From: Dasania marina DSM 21967
GTDB taxonomy: Bacteria > Pseudomonadota > Gammaproteobacteria > Pseudomonadales > Dasaniaceae
NCBI RefSeq assembly: GCF_000373485.1
Contig: NZ_KB891575.1
Location: 124,001-188,000 of the forward strand
Direction of reading: 5' to 3'
Length of the DNA: 64,000 bases
A program made the position numbers and the translations under genes. Numbering within the stretch: the first letter of the stretch is position 1; the number at the start of each line of letters is the position of its first letter. This document shows positions 16,736 to 24,409 of the stretch, piece after piece. Below the pieces are notes generated by a model. That model saw only the letters and a program-made list of their open reading frames with translations. It did not search any database and was not told where the DNA came from.

Positions 16736-18817
16736 ATGGCAAGAAAAAGCACCATCAAGCTGCTACTGGTTAATGAATCAGATAATGCCGGCGAACAACT
16801 CATTAGCATTTTTCGCAATGCCGGCCGCGTAGCCAGAGCTCATAGAGCTGCATCTGCAGAAGAGCTTTTTACCGCCCTCAAAGACAAGGATGACTGGGAT
16901 TTATTGATCGCCGATGACTACCATCCCGAAATAAAACCCGAGCAATGCCTAGAGCAGTGTAAAAAAGCCAAGCTCAGCCTGCCGGTGATTATTCTGCGCG
17001 AGAACAGCGGCAACCTCGCCGAGTTATTTGAGGCTGGCGCCAGCGATGTAATAGACCCCAGCGACCATGCCAGGCTGTGCCACGCCACCTTCAGGGAAGT
17101 CTCTAGGCACAATATTGTTCGCAAAAATCACAGCTTAAGCGAACACTTGGCCGAAGCCGAACAGCGCTGCGAAATGCTGCTGGACCAATCTCAGGACGCC
17201 ATTGCCTATATCTCTGATGGCATGATCATCGGCAGCAATCAATTGTTTGCAGAAATATTTGGTTACAGTTCACCCGAGGAATTGGATTGCCTGCCTATAG
17301 TCGACATGATTGCCGACGGCGATCAAGACAAGTTTAAGGGCTTATTAAAAAACCAATTAAAAAGCGATGACAGCACCCAGTTTAATTTTTCTGGCTGCAA
17401 AGAAAATGGCGAACACTTTGACAGCCATGTGCAACTCAGCCGTGCAGCTTACGACGACGAACAATGCGTACAGCTCACCATAGGGCAACAAAGTAATGGC
17501 GGTGAAAATGCCGTCAGCATGGATCACGACCCCGCTACCGGCCTCTATAGCCACGACTATTTTATTGCTCAGCTAGATTCCCATATTAAACAAGCTGCTG
17601 CTGGCACCACTATCAGCACTGCCATGTTTATCAGCATTGACCAATTTGGCTCGCTGCGCCGTCGCATAGGCATTAGCAGTATAGAGACGGTGATTATCGA
17701 TATAGCCCAACATATACAAAGCCACACCCAGCAAGAAAATTGCCTAGCCCACTATTGCGATGACGGCTACACCATACTGTTATCAGATACCGGCATACAA
17801 AAAGCTCTAGAACTAGCCGAAGCGCTATGCAAAAGCATAGAGGCGCATATTATTGAAGTGCGCGGGCAATCACTGCAGTGCACCGTAAGCATAGGCGTAG
17901 TCGCTTTAGACGGTAAAGCCTCAGACCCTTATCGTATTATCGATGGTGCCTTTGAAACCTGCGAGCAAATTCGCAGCGAGGCTAATAACAAACACATAGG
18001 CAATAGCGCAAAAATCCATATCCCTGAACGAGAACGTAAGTCAGTGGGCGACGCCAGCGGCGATATCGAACTGGATCAAATGCTAGAAGAGGCCTTGGAA
18101 GACAACCTCTTCTCACTACTATTCCACCCTATAGTCAGCTTGCGGGGCAGCAGTGGCGACCACTACGAAGTACTGGTCAACTACAAAGATGAGAACGAGC
18201 AGCTATTGCCCGCTAATAAATTTTTAAACCAGCTTAATTTTCAAGCCACCAACACACGGGTGGATCGCTGGATTATTTTAGAGGCCACCAAGTTGCTTTC
18301 CGCAGAGCGCGACAAAGGCCAAAACATATGCATGTTAATTAATTTAAGTGCCCACGCCTTGCACGATGACGGTTTAATCCCCTGGCTGAGCGTGGCCTTA
18401 AAAGCCGGCGACCTACCCGCCGAAGCTATAGCCTTTCAATTTGACGAGCAAGATTTAAACAATAACTTAAGCGCCGCCATTAGTTTTGCTGAAGCCTTAC
18501 AAAAATCCGGCTGCCGCTTATCGGTTAATGACTTTGGCAGCAGTGACGAGCCCATCAAATTACTAAAACACACCAACGCCAACTATGTGCGCCTCAGCAA
18601 CGCTTACGCCGAACAGCTGCAAAGCAGTAATGACACCGAAGCACTCAAAGCCATGGTGAGCAGCATTAACGAAAATAACTGCAAAGCCATTATCCCCGAT
18701 ATACAAAACGCCTCAGCCCTAGCAGTGCTATGGCAAATAGGCGCAGATTTTATCCAAGGGGATTACTTGGCTGGACCCAGCTCAGAAATGGACCACGAGT
18801 TTACGGATATAGCTTAA
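16736..18817 (+). CDS. FimX-like degenerate REC-PAS-GGDEF-EAL protein
   Basis: The 693-residue protein has four domains: a receiver-like domain (about 8-125), a PAS domain (about 145-255), a GGDEF domain (about 265-425) and an EAL domain (about 445-690). The output domains are degenerate. The GGDEF site reads CDDGY, and the EAL motif is EVL near residue 479, the same substitution recalled for FimX of Pseudomonas aeruginosa, a c-di-GMP-binding protein at the cell pole that promotes type IV pilus assembly. Catalytic activity is therefore unlikely, and c-di-GMP sensing by the EAL domain is more probable. Its position next to serB agrees with the Pseudomonas fimX locus. No membrane segment is seen. 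The stop codon is followed by a 7-bp hairpin at 18817-18833. Confidence 0.8.
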   Translation: MARKSTIKLLLVNESDNAGEQLISIFRNAGRVARAHRAASAEELFTALKDKDDWDLLIADDYHPEIKPEQCLEQCKKAKLSLPVIILRENSGNLAELFEAGASDVIDPSDHARLCHATFREVSRHNIVRKNHSLSEHLAEAEQRCEMLLDQSQDAIAYISDGMIIGSNQLFAEIFGYSSPEELDCLPIVDMIADGDQDKFKGLLKNQLKSDDSTQFNFSGCKENGEHFDSHVQLSRAAYDDEQCVQLTIGQQSNGGENAVSMDHDPATGLYSHDYFIAQLDSHIKQAAAGTTISTAMFISIDQFGSLRRRIGISSIETVIIDIAQHIQSHTQQENCLAHYCDDGYTILLSDTGIQKALELAEALCKSIEAHIIEVRGQSLQCTVSIGVVALDGKASDPYRIIDGAFETCEQIRSEANNKHIGNSAKIHIPERERKSVGDASGDIELDQMLEEALEDNLFSLLFHPIVSLRGSSGDHYEVLVNYKDENEQLLPANKFLNQLNFQATNTRVDRWIILEATKLLSAERDKGQNICMLINLSAHALHDDGLIPWLSVALKAGDLPAEAIAFQFDEQDLNNNLSAAISFAEALQKSGCRLSVNDFGSSDEPIKLLKHTNANYVRLSNAYAEQLQSSNDTEALKAMVSSINENNCKAIIPDIQNASALAVLWQIGADFIQGDYLAGPSSEMDHEFTDIA

Positions 18818-18830
18818 GCGCCCGCAGGGC

Positions 18831-18917
18831 GCTGCAAGCTGCAAAATTCTGGAGACGACCTCACAGCCAGCAAGCTTTTTTTGTTTTTTCTTACAGCTTG
18901 TCACTTGCCGCTTGCGG
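18831..18917. repeat. Heptamer arrays at the fimX-like/serB convergent junction
   Basis: Two GCTGCAA units fill 18831-18844. After 45 bases the opposite-orientation units CTTACAG, CTTGTCA, CTTGCCG and CTTGCGG fill 18890-18917. This repeats the architecture at 1202-1308: GCNNCAA units on the left, CTTNNNG units on the right, between convergent genes. The right array lies within the last codons of serB. A hairpin AGCGCCC-GCA-GGGCGCT at 18817-18833 abuts the left array. Confidence 0.75.
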
Positions 18918-20138
18918 CTGCTCTTTTATAGCGTAGCGATCCCCTATCCCCAGCAAATATAAAATACCATCTAAGCCCAAGGTTGAGATAGATTGCTTGG
19001 CCGATTCTTTTACTAAGGGCTTGGCTCTAAAAGCGATACCCAAACCGGCTATGCTTAACATAGGTAAATCATTAGCACCGTCACCCACCGCTATTGATTG
19101 ATCTAGGCTAATACCTTCGCGCTGAGCGATCTCGCGTAATAGCTCGGCCTTGCGCGCACCGTCCACTACCGTGCCGGTTACATTACCGGTTACCTTGCCA
19201 TCAACAATTTCTAGGTCATTGGCGTAGACATAATCTATGCCTAATTTTTGCTGCAAGTGACGACCAAAATAGTTGAAACCGCCGCTTAAAATAGCGGTTT
19301 TATAGCCCAACTGCTTTAAGGTGCTGACTAGCTTTTCGGCACCTTCGGTAATCGGCAGATTTTGGGCTATGCCTGCTAATACACTTTCGTCCAAACCTTT
19401 TAATAGCGCCACCCGCTCTTTAAAACTGGCGATAAAATCTAGCTCACCTAGCATGGCCCGCTCGGTAATCGCTGCCACTTGCTCGCCCACCCCGGCGGCC
19501 TTGGCTAGCTCGTCTATCACCTCAGCTTCTATCAAGGTGGAGTCCATATCAAACACTACTAGACGACGGTTGCGACGGAACATATTGTCCTCTTGTATCG
19601 CCACATCCACATCATACTTATTCGCTAACTGCATCAGCTCGCCGCGAAAACTCGCCATATCGGCCAGGCTGCCCCGCACCGAAAATTCCACACAGGCTTT
19701 GCTCTTTTCGCTGTTTTCATGGGTTAGCGATACCCGGCCCGACAAGCGCTCTATGCGATCGATGTTTAAATCGTGCTTAGCGACAATGTCGGTTAAGGCC
19801 GAGATATGCAGCGCGGTAATTTGCCGCGACAACAAGGTAATAATATGACGCGCCTTACCTTGCCCCTGCACCCAGTGCTCGTAATCTTCTATATCTATAG
19901 GCGAAAAACGCACCGAAAAACCCAGTTCGTGCACCTTAAATAAAATATCTTTTAATATAGGCGAGGATTCAGCCGCGGCAGGCACCTCCACCAATATCCC
20001 CAAGGACAGCGTGTCGTGTATAACCGACTGACCTATATCCAAGACATTAACGTCATAGGTCGAGAGTATGCCGGTAATAGAGGCGGTTAAGCCGGGCTTA
20101 TCATCGCCGGCAATATTAATCAGAATGATTTCTTTCAC
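18891..20138 (-). CDS. serB: Phosphoserine phosphatase
   Basis: SerB performs the last step of serine synthesis, dephosphorylating phosphoserine in the cytoplasm. Two ACT-like regulatory domains (about 1-180) come first, then a HAD phosphatase domain with VVFDMDSTLIEAEVID near 196-210 (nucleophile aspartate in DxDxT), LSGGFNYF and AVGDGANDLPML. The GTG at 20138 gives 415 residues and the usual VKEIILINIAGDDKPGLTA start; longer in-frame starts have no support, although no clear ribosome site is seen. The last ten or so residues are encoded by a heptamer repeat array and look appended to the normal family end. It is divergent from a ytjB-like gene, as serB is in Escherichia coli. Confidence 0.92.
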   Translation of the reverse strand: MKEIILINIAGDDKPGLTASITGILSTYDVNVLDIGQSVIHDTLSLGILVEVPAAAESSPILKDILFKVHELGFSVRFSPIDIEDYEHWVQGQGKARHIITLLSRQITALHISALTDIVAKHDLNIDRIERLSGRVSLTHENSEKSKACVEFSVRGSLADMASFRGELMQLANKYDVDVAIQEDNMFRRNRRLVVFDMDSTLIEAEVIDELAKAAGVGEQVAAITERAMLGELDFIASFKERVALLKGLDESVLAGIAQNLPITEGAEKLVSTLKQLGYKTAILSGGFNYFGRHLQQKLGIDYVYANDLEIVDGKVTGNVTGTVVDGARKAELLREIAQREGISLDQSIAVGDGANDLPMLSIAGLGIAFRAKPLVKESAKQSISTLGLDGILYLLGIGDRYAIKEQPQAASDKL

Positions 20139-20306
20139 AGAGGGGTATCCACACAACACAGAGAATGTCGCCATTGTAGCGGAGGAAACAAACGCTATCC
20201 ACGCTAAATATTCGGCTGCGCCAAAAAATGGCTGCCCTGCCACAAGGCATAGTTTATACTCGCCATATAACAATAAACCCCCGCAGCAACCGGTTGTCGC
20301 ATTATT

Positions 20307-21488
20307 TTGATTAGCTCACTACTTCAACAACCCTTTATACGCAAACTACCTTTTGCCAACAAGTTGGCCGCCTGCGGTGCAGCGCTTTGCCTAGGCAGCT
20401 GCCTAGCGCTGATTGCTATTAGCCAACAATCTATACAGGCGCTTAACAACGCCAACCTAGAGCAACTGGGTAACCAGCTCAGCCAACAACTGGCGATCAG
20501 CGCCAGGCCAGCGTTAGTGCAGGGCGACACCCTCAGCCTACAGTCACTATTAGTCGAGTTAGCCAACAGCGAAGCCATACACCAAGCCGCTATTTACAAT
20601 GTAGAAAACAAACCCATAGCCGAAGCGGGGGAACGCATAGACGGCAAAGCCTATATGGCCCCCATACACTACCAAGACAGCATTGCCGGCCACAGCTTAG
20701 TGGTAATTAACAACCATCCCTTTGACGCCCGCGCCAATGGTTTATTGCTACAGCTACTCTTGCTAAGCCTGTTACTCAGCGCCTGCTGCTATGCATTATG
20801 CCTGTGGTTAGGCGGCAAACTCAGCCAACTCTTTAATGAACTACAGACACTTATCGCCGCAGCTAACTATCCCGCTAATACCCGCCGAAAAAACCTACCC
20901 TACAGCGGCGAAGACGAACTACAGCAACTGATACAGCAAACCTTAAAAGGCCCCAACCCGGCGCCACTGCAAAATTGCAGCAACGAGCTAGCCCTACTAC
21001 ACATACAATTTGAAAGCCACGAAACGACACTCAGCCAGCAGCAACTAAAACACTATCAGCAACAACTCAACACCATAGGCAAGCTCTACGACGGCCGCGT
21101 TGAAATCACCAGACCCTATAGTTTTAGCGCCAGCTTTTATCAGAACAAAGACGAAAACGATCATCCCTTTAAAGCCCTGTGCTGCGGAAAAATTATTGAA
21201 CAATTATTTTCCAGCGACAACAACAAGCCTGTATTTTATGCCAGCGTCAGCATGGCCGAACACAGCGACGACTTTAGCAAACAGCAATTAATTGCCCAGG
21301 CTTGTGAACAACAAATAGGCGAGCAGCGCCTAAGCATAGATCAAAGCATACTAGAACATGCCAGCGTCAATGGCCGCATAGAAACCGCCGAAGGCCGCGA
21401 CGGTAGCGGCATAGAATTTAGCCCGCCCTATAATGAGCTGATAGAGCGCCAATTTAGCGCCCTGCAATTACAGTTTCAGCGCAACTAG
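20307..21488 (+). CDS. YtjB/AhpA-family membrane protein
   Basis: The 393-residue protein has an N-terminal membrane segment (about 20-45), a periplasmic stretch, a second membrane segment (about 147-168, QLLLLSLLLSACCYALCLWL) and a cytoplasmic part. This two-segment layout and its place divergent from serB match the YtjB (SMP/AhpA) family of Escherichia coli and Pseudomonas. The function is not established; the topology resembles a sensor lacking its output domain. The start is TTG at 20307, the only codon that includes the positively charged N-terminus before the first membrane segment. The predicted 168-base gap to serB should hold both promoters. Confidence 0.65.
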   Translation: MISSLLQQPFIRKLPFANKLAACGAALCLGSCLALIAISQQSIQALNNANLEQLGNQLSQQLAISARPALVQGDTLSLQSLLVELANSEAIHQAAIYNVENKPIAEAGERIDGKAYMAPIHYQDSIAGHSLVVINNHPFDARANGLLLQLLLLSLLLSACCYALCLWLGGKLSQLFNELQTLIAAANYPANTRRKNLPYSGEDELQQLIQQTLKGPNPAPLQNCSNELALLHIQFESHETTLSQQQLKHYQQQLNTIGKLYDGRVEITRPYSFSASFYQNKDENDHPFKALCCGKIIEQLFSSDNNKPVFYASVSMAEHSDDFSKQQLIAQACEQQIGEQRLSIDQSILEHASVNGRIETAEGRDGSGIEFSPPYNELIERQFSALQLQFQRN

Positions 21489-21520
21489 TTAGCGCGTATC
21501 ACAAAAAAAGCAACGCCCCT

Positions 21521-22186
21521 CTAACGATCTATCAACCGCAACAACAAGGCAGAAACTGCAAACTTGAGATTTTTAATCACCTGCTCGCTATTAGCCACAT
21601 GCCTAACATAGACATCTATCAGCACGTAATGCGACATAGTAAACAAGGTTTGCGCCAAAGCCTGTAACTCCACCTCATCAACATCCGGGTAAAAATATTT
21701 AAACCCCTCCGCCGACTGTTCAACAACAAACTGATCATGCTTCAAGTCATGCTGATGCAGCTCCGGGCTAGTGCGCAATACGTGCAGCACTTCAGGTAAG
21801 CCAGGCTGGTTGGCGTAGAGCGCAACCGTGCCTCGCCCCACCTGCTCCAACCAAGCCATGCAGTTATCGTAGTGTTTTTCATGGGGCGAGTTACTCAGAA
21901 AATTGTCTTTATGAGAATCCAGCCACTGGTCGGCAATCAGATAAATGATCGACTCTTTATTGGGGAAGTACTCATAGAGCGAGCCCTTAGACATACCTAA
22001 GCGCTCGGCTACCTTTTGCATGGTAAAGCCATCCACTCCTTCGCTTTGCAATATCTCCCTAGTGGCCGCCAAGATGCGCTCAACGGTTTTAATCCCCCGC
22101 GGCTGCGAAGGCTTTTTTCTCACTTTTATCTCTTTCGAAGAGTCCTCAGACACCATCTTAGTCAAACTGCTACCTCCTTCACTCAT
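21521..22186 (-). CDS. TetR-family regulator of accessory island 2
   Basis: The 221-residue protein has a TetR DNA-binding domain at about 35-80, with RILAATREILQSEGVDGFTM, the recognition-helix region MSKGSLYEYFPNKESIIYLIAD, and a variable C-terminal ligand domain. It is divergent from the amine-oxidase gene across a 371-base control region and is probably the local repressor of the catabolic genes. The first 30 residues, rich in Lys and Ser, form a long tail before the helix-turn-helix. The ligand is unknown but is likely the substrate or a product of the island. Confidence 0.88.
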   Translation of the reverse strand: MSEGGSSLTKMVSEDSSKEIKVRKKPSQPRGIKTVERILAATREILQSEGVDGFTMQKVAERLGMSKGSLYEYFPNKESIIYLIADQWLDSHKDNFLSNSPHEKHYDNCMAWLEQVGRGTVALYANQPGLPEVLHVLRTSPELHQHDLKHDQFVVEQSAEGFKYFYPDVDEVELQALAQTLFTMSHYVLIDVYVRHVANSEQVIKNLKFAVSALLLRLIDR

Positions 22187-22269
22187 AAACTCCTGTCACC
22201 GCCAAGCTAACTGACCACTCTGTAATGCAGGCCAATACTGCCCCATAAGCTCTGCTAAAGCCAAGCAGA

Positions 22270-22287
22270 TATACACTCAGCCGTATA
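22270..22287. promoter_or_regulatory. Candidate TetR-type operator
   Basis: TATAC, eight bases, then GTATA form an inverted repeat about 85-100 bases upstream of the TetR-type start codon. The spacing suits a TetR dimer, and autoregulation by TetR proteins is common. This is a short repeat in AT-rich DNA, so chance is a real alternative. Confidence 0.3.
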
Positions 22288-22426
22288 ATCCGACCCTGAG
22301 CACACAGAAATTAGGCAGCAATAAACACGCACAAAGCCGACTTACAAGTCATAAGCAAGAAAATAAGAGCTTACAATAGCCCAGAAAACATTAAAAACGG
22401 CTAAACAATGATCTTTAAAAAGCGTA

Positions 22427-22455
22427 TTGACACACAATAATCCAGATAGTATAAA
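22427..22455 (+). promoter_or_regulatory. Sigma-70 promoter of the amine-oxidase operon
   Basis: TTGACA at 22427-22432 and TATAAA at 22450-22455 are separated by 17 bases, a close match to the sigma-70 consensus. Transcription should begin near 22461, at the base of the hairpin CCCGAC-TAAAGG-GTCGGG (22461-22478). The hairpin may protect the 5' end or serve as a repressor site. Confidence 0.7.
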
Positions 22456-22557
22456 TACTGCCCGACTAAAGGGTCGGGTTTGTGGTGTGTTAATAGCTGT
22501 CTCGCCATAAGCGTTTTGCTTTACACCAATAACGATAGCAAGTAGCAGGAGACACGT

Positions 22558-24237
22558 ATGGCGTATTCACCCATTAGCAAGATTATTAGCAAGATCATCC
22601 ATGTAGGCGAGAGCGGCCAGCAGCAAGGCATTCCCCTCAAAGAAGCCTTAGAAATACATGACGAGCAAGCCTTAATTCTGGCAAAACAACAAAAACAACA
22701 GCAGTTAGAAAACCAGGACCGCAGAAACTTTTTGCAAAAAACCGGCGTAGCAGCGGCCGTGGCAACGGTAGCTGCAGGCGGTATATTATCGCCACTTTCA
22801 GCTAAGGCCCAGGGCGGCCCACCTTCGTCATCTGACCCGCGCGTGGCCGTAATAGGTGCAGGGCTGGCCGGCTTACGCTGCGCCCACAGGCTCAATAAGC
22901 TAGGCAGCGGTTTTAATATCAGCGTATACGAGGCCTCTACCCGCTTAGGCGGCCGCTGTTATACCGCCAGAGGTTATTTTGATGACGGCCAGATCACCGA
23001 ATGGGGTGGCGAGTTTATCAACACCTCACAAACCGAAATCCGCAACCTCGCCCACAAACTGGGGCTAACACTGGATGACGAACATGCCTCCCCCCCAGAC
23101 GGCAAGCAATGGATGGGCTATGTGGATGGCCAGTACTACACCGAAAGCCAAATCGGCAGCGACTGGGATATAGAGCTAATCCTAACCCTTAACAACGCCC
23201 TACAGGCCGCCCCCAACCCTGGCCAAGTCACCTACGAAAACTACAATGCAGAGCACCTGCGCTTAGACAATATGCTAGCCGCCGACTGGATGGATGAAAT
23301 AGGCCTAGGCCGCAACAGCTCTATAGGCAGGCTAATGCTAGGCCTAGGGGTAAGCGAATTAGGCGTAGACCCCAATGAGCAATCAGCTCTCAATATGCTG
23401 GGCATTATGGGCACTAGGCCACAGCCTGCCGCTGAACGCTTCCGCATACGCGGCGGCGCCGATCAACTCATCACCGGCATGGAACAAGAACTACCCAGCG
23501 GCACGGTGGTTACCGATAAAGCCCTTACCGCCATACAAGGTGACTCCAACGGCCCTTACACCCTCAGCTTTAACGATGGCAGCTCCGCCGTGTGCGACGC
23601 CCTAGTATTGGCACTGCCCTTCACCACCTTGCGCGATGTCGATATAGCCCCCGCTATTTGGAATGCCTTCCGCCCGCAAAAACGTCAGGCCATCAACGAG
23701 CTAGGCATGGGTCACAACGCCAAAGTACAGGTGCAATGTAACAGCCGCACTTGGCACAACCCCATCAATGTAGGCGGTGAAATTATCAGCTGTAATGGCA
23801 GCACCCTAACCGACCCCGACAGCCATATCGTTAGCTGGGATCCAACCTCCAACCAAGCGGGCAGCAAAGGCGTACTGGCTAATTACTTAGGGGGCAGCAA
23901 AGGCTTAAACCTTAGCAGCACCCAGCCATTCCAAGTTTCACACGCCAATGATGTCAGTAACTTTTTAAATAGCGTAAACAATGTTTTCCCGGGTACTGCT
24001 GCCGCCTTTAATGGCAAAGCGTTAACCTCAGACTGGACGATTAACCCTTGGTCTAAAGGCTCTTACTCTAGCTTTTGGCAGGGCCAGTACACCAGCTTTG
24101 GTGGTGCGCCAGCCAAACCGGAAGGCAATATATTCTTTGCCGGTGAACATACCGACAGCAAAGACCATGGTTACCTTAACGGTGCCGTACGCTCGGGGGA
24201 GCGCGCCGCGATAGAAGTACTACACACCTTCTATTAA
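22558..24237 (+). CDS. Tat-exported flavin monoamine oxidase
   Basis: The 559-residue flavoprotein belongs to the amine oxidase family (monoamine, polyamine and L-amino-acid oxidases). The FAD-binding motif VAVIGAGLAGLRCAHRL begins near residue 95, followed by LGGRCYTAR; the C-terminal FAD region reads FFAGEHT. A twin-arginine signal, RRNFLQK at 55-61, precedes a hydrophobic stretch and the cleavage region AKAQ, so the folded protein should reach the periplasm. The Tat motif sits after an unusually long 54-residue, Gln-rich n-region. AGGAG lies 8 bases before the ATG. The product would be an aldehyde or imine with ammonia and hydrogen peroxide, and an aldehyde dehydrogenase gene follows. The substrate is unknown. 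Confidence 0.85.
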   Translation: MAYSPISKIISKIIHVGESGQQQGIPLKEALEIHDEQALILAKQQKQQQLENQDRRNFLQKTGVAAAVATVAAGGILSPLSAKAQGGPPSSSDPRVAVIGAGLAGLRCAHRLNKLGSGFNISVYEASTRLGGRCYTARGYFDDGQITEWGGEFINTSQTEIRNLAHKLGLTLDDEHASPPDGKQWMGYVDGQYYTESQIGSDWDIELILTLNNALQAAPNPGQVTYENYNAEHLRLDNMLAADWMDEIGLGRNSSIGRLMLGLGVSELGVDPNEQSALNMLGIMGTRPQPAAERFRIRGGADQLITGMEQELPSGTVVTDKALTAIQGDSNGPYTLSFNDGSSAVCDALVLALPFTTLRDVDIAPAIWNAFRPQKRQAINELGMGHNAKVQVQCNSRTWHNPINVGGEIISCNGSTLTDPDSHIVSWDPTSNQAGSKGVLANYLGGSKGLNLSSTQPFQVSHANDVSNFLNSVNNVFPGTAAAFNGKALTSDWTINPWSKGSYSSFWQGQYTSFGGAPAKPEGNIFFAGEHTDSKDHGYLNGAVRSGERAAIEVLHTFY

Positions 24238-24292
24238 GGCCTTTGAGCCTCGCTAAATAGACTATTTGCTCTTTCAAAATAGTAGTGACAGC

Positions 24293-24338
24293 AAAAAAAC
24301 TATGCCGCTAAGCGGCCCAGCTCCTCGGCATAGTTTTT
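24293..24338 (+). terminator. Terminator after the amine-oxidase gene
   Basis: ACTATGCCG at 24299-24307 pairs with CGGCATAGT at 24326-24334, followed by T5. A run of A precedes it, so it may work in both directions. Partial termination here would lower expression of the aldehyde dehydrogenase relative to the oxidase, unless a promoter lies in 24340-24405. Confidence 0.75.
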
Positions 24339-24409
24339 ACAGCCTAACAAATAGTCTTTTAGCGCGGCTCTTTTTTAAATCATTACTACCAATACAAGTT
24401 AATTATTTT

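Larger units (their letters stand above)
22187..22557. other. Divergent control region of island 2
   Basis: This 371-base gap contains no credible gene. It holds the inverted repeat at 22270-22287, a good sigma-70 promoter at 22427-22455 facing the amine-oxidase gene, and a 6-bp hairpin at 22461-22478 placed where transcription should start. The leader from there to the ATG is about 95 bases and ends with the ribosome site AGGAG. Confidence 0.6.

Noticed and set aside
22521-22895. 124-codon frame on the minus strand
   Set aside because: It overlaps the start of the amine oxidase gene with its good ribosome site and Tat signal, and has the biased composition of a shadow frame.
24266-24409. 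48-residue N-terminal extension of the aldehyde dehydrogenase
   Set aside because: It covers the terminator hairpin and matches no family sequence; the ATG at 24410 gives the normal start.
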